A stretch of DNA of 10,022 nt from CAYGHG01 sp964349515 (GTDB lineage: Bacteria > Oederibacteriota > PGYV01 > CAYGHG01), in NCBI GenBank assembly GCA_964349515.1, contig CAYGHG010000099.1, positions 1 through 10,022 on the forward strand, in the 5' to 3' direction. Below the pieces are notes generated by a model. The model did no database searches. It worked only from the letters and a program-made list of their open reading frames with translations, and was not told the origin of the DNA. The translations under genes and the position numbers were made by a program. Of this stretch, positions 5,249 through 10,022 are shown piece by piece (positions within the stretch are counted from its first letter, which is position 1; the number at the start of each line of letters is the position of its first letter).

Positions 5249-6151
5249 ATGGATGTGAAAACATTGCGGTGCGGGAAAAACGAAAGACGAGACACACGCG
5301 GAGGTGTGTCTCTACGGTGGTTATTAATACTACTGCTGATACCTGCCGGGATGACGGCTCAGACTTTTACCGACGATGTGGGCAGGCAGGTTGAGATAAG
5401 TACGCCTGCCGGTAATATCGTCTGTCTTTCGCCCGCGCATACCGAGATGTTTTTTGACATGGGGCTTGAGGGGCATCTGGCTGCGGTTTCGGCGCATTGC
5501 GATTATCCTGCGGCAGCTAAAAAGATGAAGAAGGCAGGGACATTTATGAGCCCTGATGTTGAAATGATAACCTATTTGAAACCCTCTGTCGTGATTTCGG
5601 GCGGGGGCGTACAGAAAAAAGCAATAGCAAAACTGGAAGAGCTCGGAGTGGCTGTTATAGTGCTGTATCCTAGAAATCACGAAGACATAAAAAATAATAT
5701 GAAAAAAATATCAAGAATATGCGGGGCCGATGAAAAAGGGGCGAAAGCTGCCGCGAGGTTTGAGAAAAAGATGAAAAAAGCGCTTGTCACCCGCGGTAAA
5801 AAAAGAAAAGTATATATGGAAATCTGGAACAGCCCTTTGATGACCGCGGGCGGGAGTTCTTTTCTGGGGCAGGCGGTAGAAACTGCCGGAGGCGGGAATC
5901 TGTTCGCGGACAGCGCCTCTGAATACCCAAAGGTTTCGCCTGAGGAAGTGATAAAGCGAAACCCCGAAGTGGTGGTGCTTCTTTACAGCCCCGAAGACGA
6001 TTATGCGCAGAGGGTTTATATTAAAAATACAATCGCCGGAAAAAACGGAAACGTATTCATATACCATGACGCTGACATCCTGCTGAGGCCCGGCCCGAGA
6101 TACGCCGAAGGCGTCGGGCAGTTAAGTAAAATAATCGGAAACGCAAAGTGA
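5249..6151 (+). CDS. btuF: Periplasmic cobalamin-binding protein of an ABC importer
   Basis: Binds corrinoid in the periplasm and delivers it to BtuCD. From ATG 5249 it is 300 residues. The n-region (about 1-23) is long and basic, followed by the hydrophobic signal core RWLLILLLIPAG (23-34) and probable cleavage after Ala37. The mature part has the two-lobe Peripla_BP_2 pattern: IVCLSPAHTEMFFDMG (57-72), SPDVEMITYLKPSVVISGGG (101-120) and VSPEEVIKRNPEVVVLL (229-245). Glu105 and Glu232 fall where BtuF glutamates contact arginines of BtuC. E. coli BtuF is 266 residues; the excess here is mostly the leader. Residues 10-22 are encoded by a GTAGAGAC repeat copy, so the start region was probably rewritten by repeat insertion. 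A shorter GTG start at 5306 is possible but has a Shine-Dalgarno with zero spacing. Upstream in-frame codons to 5186 lie in the repeat and are not credible. A heme or siderophore-binding protein is an alternative, but the context favours B12. Confidence 0.85.
   Translation: MDVKTLRCGKNERRDTRGGVSLRWLLILLLIPAGMTAQTFTDDVGRQVEISTPAGNIVCLSPAHTEMFFDMGLEGHLAAVSAHCDYPAAAKKMKKAGTFMSPDVEMITYLKPSVVISGGGVQKKAIAKLEELGVAVIVLYPRNHEDIKNNMKKISRICGADEKGAKAAARFEKKMKKALVTRGKKRKVYMEIWNSPLMTAGGSSFLGQAVETAGGGNLFADSASEYPKVSPEEVIKRNPEVVVLLYSPEDDYAQRVYIKNTIAGKNGNVFIYHDADILLRPGPRYAEGVGQLSKIIGNAK
5277..5315. repeat. Half copy of the GTAGAGAC element inside btuF
   Basis: These 39 bases match 5209-5247 with one mismatch (A for G at 5287), a direct repeat at 68-bp distance. 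It has the same perfect hairpin, GAGACACAC (5289-5297) with GTGTGTCTC (5304-5312). Read in the btuF frame it encodes residues 10-22 of the predicted precursor. Confidence 0.85.
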
Positions 6152-7119
6152 AAAAACAATACATTGCAGTTCCTGTTTCCATGATTATTTTGGCCGCGGC
6201 GGCGGTTGTTGCGGTTAAAAGCGGAAGCGTGACAATCGGGTTTGGTGAAATACTCTCGGCGGTAACCGGCAAAGGAGGGGAAAATTCCGCAATCATAAAT
6301 CAGATAAGGCTGCCGAGAATCTTTTTTGCCCTGCTTGTGGGGGGAATGCTTGCCGTGAGCGGGGCAGTGCTGCAGGCGGCGCTGAAAAACCCGCTTGTGG
6401 ACCCTTTCATAACTGGAATATCATCGGGGTCGGCGTTCGGCGCTGCTGCCGCGATAATCGCCGGGCTTTCAAGCCTTATTGCCCCTGCAATAGCGGGCGC
6501 GGTGGTGACGGTAATAATTGTTTACAGGCTCTCTGTGACTTATGCGGGGCTTGACGTCACAAAACTGCTTTTAACCGGCGTAATGATAGGTTCTTTTTTC
6601 TCCGCCATGATAATGCTTTTAAACGCACTTTTCTCGCGCGACATAGCCCGTGTTGTACTATGGCTGATGGGGGATTTGTCAAACATCAGCCCCTCCTACA
6701 TAATGCCGTCGGCGGTGATTGCGGCCGCTGTCATCATCCTTTGCATGTTTTTTGCAAACGACTTAAACATTCTTTCCGCCGGCGAGGAAGAGGCAAAGAC
6801 TTTGGGCGTAAACACGGAACTCATCAAAGCGGTTTTTTTCATAAGCGCCAGCACTTTAACCGCTGTCTCTGTGGCATTGTGCGGGGTAATAGGTTTTGTG
6901 GGGCTGATAGTCCCGCATATAGTGAGAAAATTTACGGGGCCTGATTTGAGGCTGGTGATACCGGTATCTTTCATCACAGGCGCGGCATTTCTCCTGTTTG
7001 CAGATACCGCCGCGCGTACGCTCTTTTTGCCCTCTGAGATGCCGGTGGGGGTCATAACAGGGCTTATAGGCGTGCCTGTATTCATAACCATTCTTAATTC
7101 CAAGGCAAAAAAATTATGA
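6148..7119 (+). CDS. btuC: Cobalamin ABC importer, permease subunit (FecCD family)
   Basis: Inner-membrane translocation subunit that forms a homodimer with BtuD and docks BtuF. The 323 residues are almost entirely hydrophobic, in the pattern of about ten membrane helices typical of FecCD permeases. Family landmarks are RLPRIFFALLVGGMLAVSGA, LKNPLVDPFITGISSGSAFG, the cytoplasmic coupling segment around EEEAKTLGVN, GFVGLIVPHIVRKFTGPDLR and EMPVGVITGLIGVPVFI. Translation starts at a GTG whose bases overlap the btuF TGA (GTGA), so it is coupled to btuF. Its end overlaps btuD by four bases. The family also serves siderophore and heme uptake; substrate is assigned from the riboswitch and cobO. Length and motif order are normal. 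Confidence 0.92.
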   Translation: MKKQYIAVPVSMIILAAAAVVAVKSGSVTIGFGEILSAVTGKGGENSAIINQIRLPRIFFALLVGGMLAVSGAVLQAALKNPLVDPFITGISSGSAFGAAAAIIAGLSSLIAPAIAGAVVTVIIVYRLSVTYAGLDVTKLLLTGVMIGSFFSAMIMLLNALFSRDIARVVLWLMGDLSNISPSYIMPSAVIAAAVIILCMFFANDLNILSAGEEEAKTLGVNTELIKAVFFISASTLTAVSVALCGVIGFVGLIVPHIVRKFTGPDLRLVIPVSFITGAAFLLFADTAARTLFLPSEMPVGVITGLIGVPVFITILNSKAKKL

Positions 7120-7898
7120 TAAGGCTTGATAACATTTCATTCAGCTACGGCATAAACGGTTTTTATCTGGATAATATTTCTTTGAAAATTAAAGAGGGCG
7201 GCTTTGCGGCGGTGATAGGGCCGAACGGTTCCGGGAAAACCACGCTGATAAAAATAGCCGCCGGCATACTTGCGGGATATACAGGCACGGTGGAGGTAAA
7301 CGGTAAAAATATCAGGGGGCTCGGTGATGCCGCGAGGGCGAGGCTTATCTCCTATGTGCCGCAGTCTGATTCGCAGGTTTTTGATTTTACCGTGGAGGAA
7401 ATAGTGATGATGGCAAGGCGGCCCTATATGGGGCCTGCCGGAATACCGGGAAAGCGCGACAGGGATGTGGTGAGCGCTGCGCTGGAACGCTGCGGCGCGG
7501 CATCAAAGCGCTCCAGGCTTTACGGCTCTCTGAGCGGCGGTGAAAAACGTATGGTTTTAATCGCCCGCGCCACGGCACAGGAAACGCCTGTTATTTTCAT
7601 GGACGAGCCGACGAGTTATCTTGACATACATCACCAGGCTGAGCTGATGGAAAACAGCGCCGTGCTTGCAAAAGATGGTAAAACTGTTGTCATGATACTG
7701 CACTCGGTTAATCTGGCATCAGAGTTCTGCGACAGGATAATAGCTGTTCAAAACGGCAGGATAGAAGCTGACGGCGTTCCTGAAGAGGCTTTTACACAGG
7801 ATAATGTAATGAAAATCTACGGCGGCGGGCTGCGCGTGGCGCAGAGCCCGGTGTCGGGAAAACCAAATGTATTTTTTAAAAAAACAGGGAGGAAGTAA
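7116..7898 (+). CDS. btuD: Cobalamin ABC importer, ATPase subunit
   Basis: Cytoplasmic ATPase that powers corrinoid import through BtuC. It is a single complete ABC domain of 260 residues: Walker A GPNGSGKT (35-42), Q-loop Gln83, signature LSGGE (139-143), Walker B VIFMDE (159-164) with catalytic Glu164, D-loop SYLD (167-170) and switch His196. The C-terminal tail (about 225-260) is the short extension usual in FepC/BtuD-like proteins. The ATG overlaps the btuC stop in ATGA, implying tight stoichiometric coupling. Only one base separates its stop from the receptor start. Sequence alone would also fit an iron-siderophore ATPase; operon context decides. Confidence 0.93.
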   Translation: MIRLDNISFSYGINGFYLDNISLKIKEGGFAAVIGPNGSGKTTLIKIAAGILAGYTGTVEVNGKNIRGLGDAARARLISYVPQSDSQVFDFTVEEIVMMARRPYMGPAGIPGKRDRDVVSAALERCGAASKRSRLYGSLSGGEKRMVLIARATAQETPVIFMDEPTSYLDIHHQAELMENSAVLAKDGKTVVMILHSVNLASEFCDRIIAVQNGRIEADGVPEEAFTQDNVMKIYGGGLRVAQSPVSGKPNVFFKKTGRK

Positions 7899-7899
7899 A

Positions 7900-9885
7900 A
7901 TGAAAAAAACGTTCTCGGCTTTTATTTTGGCGGTTCTTGCCGCGGGTATTGCGTATGCTTTCACAAGCGAGTATAACACCGTAAAGCAGTTGTATGAGCA
8001 GCAGGGGACGCAGCAGCAACAGCCCCGGCATCAACAGCAGTATCAGCCGCAGCAGCCGCAACAGCAGGTGCAGCGTGCCGCTCAGGCAAAGACTGACGCA
8101 GGGGATGTCGTAATAACAGCAAGAAAGATAAATGAGCAGGCAGGGCTGGTGGCCCGCGTGGTTGACACGGTCAGGGCGGAGGAGCTGTCTCTTTACGGCG
8201 CCATGTCAGCCGCAGACGCTCTGGATTTCGTGCAGGGCATAATGGTAAACAGGACAGGTTCTATCGCGGGGCTGTCAAATATGTGGTTCAGGGGGGCGCC
8301 TTCGAAATATACGCTTTTGATGGTTGACGGAGTGCCGCTAAATGACATACAGACAGGCGGTGCGGATTTGTCAATGATTGACATATGGAACACTGAAAAA
8401 ATAGAGGTTGTAAAAGGCGGCATGTCTTCCATGTACGGCGGCGATGCTGTTGCCGGCGTGGTAAACATAATAAAAGGCGGGGAAAAGGCGCTGGTAAAAG
8501 GCGCGGCTGTTTATGGCACGGGCAATTACAGGAAATTCAACCTCGGTTCAAACTATTCGGTATTTAACCTTGACTACAGCGTTTCCGCTTTTCAGGAGGC
8601 TGCTGATGACTATTTTGAGAATTCAGATTTTAAGAAAGAGGGTTTTGACGCGCGTTTAAGTTTTGGCAAGGAATTTTATAATAAATTATCAGGCAGTTAC
8701 GTAAAGCGCGAGACAGGCGTGCCTTTCGGGGATTTCGGGCCCACACTGTTTGCACGGCAGTATGACGAGACATGGTCGGCTTCACTGGAGTCGTCGTATT
8801 CACTTGATTTCATGGATGTCAAGCTGAGCGGTTATGCGAGGTCAAATGACATGAAGTTTATTGACAATGACCCCTGGTGGCCTGTTGACGCGAGGCATAT
8901 AAAAAAAGAGTACTCGGGCACTCTGCTCGGGCGCTATGACGAGGGCGGGTTCTTTTCTTCGGTTGCAGGGCTGGAATACACATACAGGTCGGTATCTTCT
9001 ACGGGCTATGCTGAAAGGGACAATTCAAATACAGCGGTTTACACAAACGCATCGGCGAAAATCGGTGATTTGCTGATAATTAACGGCGGAGGCAGGGTTG
9101 ACACGAACTCTCAGTACGGGGTTAAGACCTCCGAGAGCCTGAGCGCGAAAGTAAATCTTGAAGGGAATGTGGAAATAAAAGGGACGATGGAAAAATCTTT
9201 TAAATCCCCCTCGTTTAGCGACCTTTACTGGCCGGAGAGTATTTACTACTACTTTGACGAAGACTCGGGAAATACGCTCTGCTCAATACTGCAGGGCAAT
9301 CCTGATGTAAAGCCCGAGGATGCCGCCTCTTTTGAGGTTTATCTCTCCAGAAAAGAGGGCAAGCTTACACAGTCTGTGTGCTGGTATTACAGGGAGATTG
9401 AAAATATGATTAACTGGGGCACAGAGGTGAGCGGGCTCACCTCCACCACCAAGCCGGTCAATATTGAAAAAGCAAAAGTGACAGGGCTTGAGGTAAAGGC
9501 CGAGTTTCAGCCATTTGATTTTTGGTTTGTGTCCGGGCAGTTTAACATGACTTTTATCGAAGACGCAAATAACAACACGGGAGGCGCATATACCTTTGGC
9601 GGTAACGACACGGGCAGGAACTACAGGATAACGACATGGTTTAAGCTGCCGTATCAGATAAAAATAGCGGCAACAGGCGAATATGTGGAGTATAAAAAAG
9701 ACGTTAAAGGAAAAGATATTGACCCATATTTCCTGCTGGACGCCAAAATATCCCAAAAACTCAACAAACAGATAGAAATATACGCACAGATTAACAACAT
9801 TCTGGACAACAGGGATTATCAGGTAATAAAAGGCTACCCCGTGCCGGGAAGAATGGTGTATGGAGGGGTGGAGGCGGTGTTTTAG
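7900..9885 (+). CDS. btuB: TonB-dependent outer-membrane receptor, probable cobalamin receptor
   Basis: Outer-membrane beta-barrel for TonB-driven corrinoid uptake. It is 661 residues from ATG 7900, which has GGAGG at 7888-7892, seven bases upstream. An in-frame extension to 7867 would overlap btuD and is not needed. Order: signal peptide (1-20, ending AYA), a Gln-rich linker (34-62), TonB box DVVITARK (69-76), plug domain to about 193 (DALDFVQGI, WFRGAPSKYTLLMVDGVPLN, IEVVKGGMSSMYGGDAVAGV), then the barrel. The barrel shows alternating amphipathic strands with many Tyr, and the terminal strand MVYGGVEAVF ends in the canonical Phe. The TonB box resembles that of E. coli BtuB, and the length is near BtuB (about 600) plus the linker. 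Being last in the B12 operon fits BtuB. The barrel sequence itself does not prove the ligand. Confidence 0.88.
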   Translation: MKKTFSAFILAVLAAGIAYAFTSEYNTVKQLYEQQGTQQQQPRHQQQYQPQQPQQQVQRAAQAKTDAGDVVITARKINEQAGLVARVVDTVRAEELSLYGAMSAADALDFVQGIMVNRTGSIAGLSNMWFRGAPSKYTLLMVDGVPLNDIQTGGADLSMIDIWNTEKIEVVKGGMSSMYGGDAVAGVVNIIKGGEKALVKGAAVYGTGNYRKFNLGSNYSVFNLDYSVSAFQEAADDYFENSDFKKEGFDARLSFGKEFYNKLSGSYVKRETGVPFGDFGPTLFARQYDETWSASLESSYSLDFMDVKLSGYARSNDMKFIDNDPWWPVDARHIKKEYSGTLLGRYDEGGFFSSVAGLEYTYRSVSSTGYAERDNSNTAVYTNASAKIGDLLIINGGGRVDTNSQYGVKTSESLSAKVNLEGNVEIKGTMEKSFKSPSFSDLYWPESIYYYFDEDSGNTLCSILQGNPDVKPEDAASFEVYLSRKEGKLTQSVCWYYREIENMINWGTEVSGLTSTTKPVNIEKAKVTGLEVKAEFQPFDFWFVSGQFNMTFIEDANNNTGGAYTFGGNDTGRNYRITTWFKLPYQIKIAATGEYVEYKKDVKGKDIDPYFLLDAKISQKLNKQIEIYAQINNILDNRDYQVIKGYPVPGRMVYGGVEAVF

Positions 9886-9909
9886 GGGATAGGTAAGCTT
9901 AAAATTGAA

Positions 9910-9972
9910 AGTTTAAAGCTGAAAGTTAAAAACGAAAACGGTGGTTTAGGTACTAACTTTCAGTTTTAAACT
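9910..9972. repeat. Inverted heptamer repeats forming a long AT-rich hairpin
   Basis: The 18 bases at 9910-9927 (AGTTTAAAGCTGAAAGTT) pair with 9955-9972 with a single mismatch. Both arms are made of 7-base units (AAAGTTT, AAAGCTG, AAAGTTA; AACTTTC, AGTTTTA, AACTGTA, AACTTTA, AACTTTT), the same AAAGCTG-type family as at position 1. The right arm runs on into a seven-T stretch at about 9985-9992. The structure lies 25 bases after the receptor stop and may end the cobalamin operon, although the stem is AT-rich and not adjacent to the T-run. Confidence 0.7.
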
Positions 9973-10022
9973 GTAAACTTTAAACTTTTTTTGCTTTCTT
10001 TAGGTTGCATAAAAACCTATAT

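Noticed and set aside
5104..5394. 96-codon open frame between cobO and btuF
   Set aside because: It is made of the GTAGAGAC element and then the btuF leader region in the wrong frame. The Cys/Arg-rich translation reflects the repeats.
7867..7899. Upstream extension of the TonB receptor
   Set aside because: It overlaps the end of btuD and lacks a ribosome site. ATG 7900 has GGAGG at seven bases and begins a standard signal peptide.
10001..10019. Hairpin TAGGTT/AACCTA at the window end
   Set aside because: A 6-bp AT-rich stem cut off by the window edge, without enough context to call it a terminator or operator.

Overview
The window looks like chromosomal DNA of a diderm (Gram-negative) bacterium. 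It carries a TonB-dependent outer-membrane receptor and a periplasmic binding protein with its inner-membrane ABC transporter. Genes are compact, on one strand, and joined by 4-base stop/start overlaps. The spacers between gene blocks are full of short repeats. I cannot name the lineage from the sequence; an uncultured or candidate phylum is plausible, but that is a guess.

Layout. 1-81 is a heptamer tandem repeat. 100-2510 holds purD, purE and a YrdC-type tsaC: two steps of purine synthesis plus the tRNA t6A precursor enzyme, with tsaC overlapping purE by 4 bases. 2511-2962 is non-coding: a decayed heptamer tract, a palindromic REP-like element, and three head-to-tail 56-bp copies of a related palindrome. 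2963-3196 is a single-cluster [4Fe-4S] ferredoxin with its own promoter, followed by heptamers and a strong 18-bp terminator. 3386-3478 is a GTAGAGAC-type double hairpin.

From 3534 the window is devoted to cobalamin. A sigma70-like promoter leads into a compact cobalamin riboswitch with a visible kissing loop, antiterminator and intrinsic terminator. Behind it lie a histidine phosphatase (probably cobC), a corrinoid adenosyltransferase (cobO), and btuF, btuC, btuD and a BtuB-like receptor, all on the plus strand. Together these genes would bring corrinoid across the outer membrane (receptor), hand it to BtuF, import it through BtuCD, adenosylate it (CobO) and possibly dephosphorylate a lower-ligand intermediate (CobC). 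This fits an organism that salvages B12 under riboswitch feedback.

The least ordinary parts are the repeats. Nearly every spacer between gene blocks carries a tandem repeat of 7-base period, but with a different 7-mer each time. A second family of GTAGAGAC hairpins has landed directly in front of, and apparently inside, the 5' end of btuF, where it seems to supply both the ribosome binding site and part of the signal-peptide n-region.
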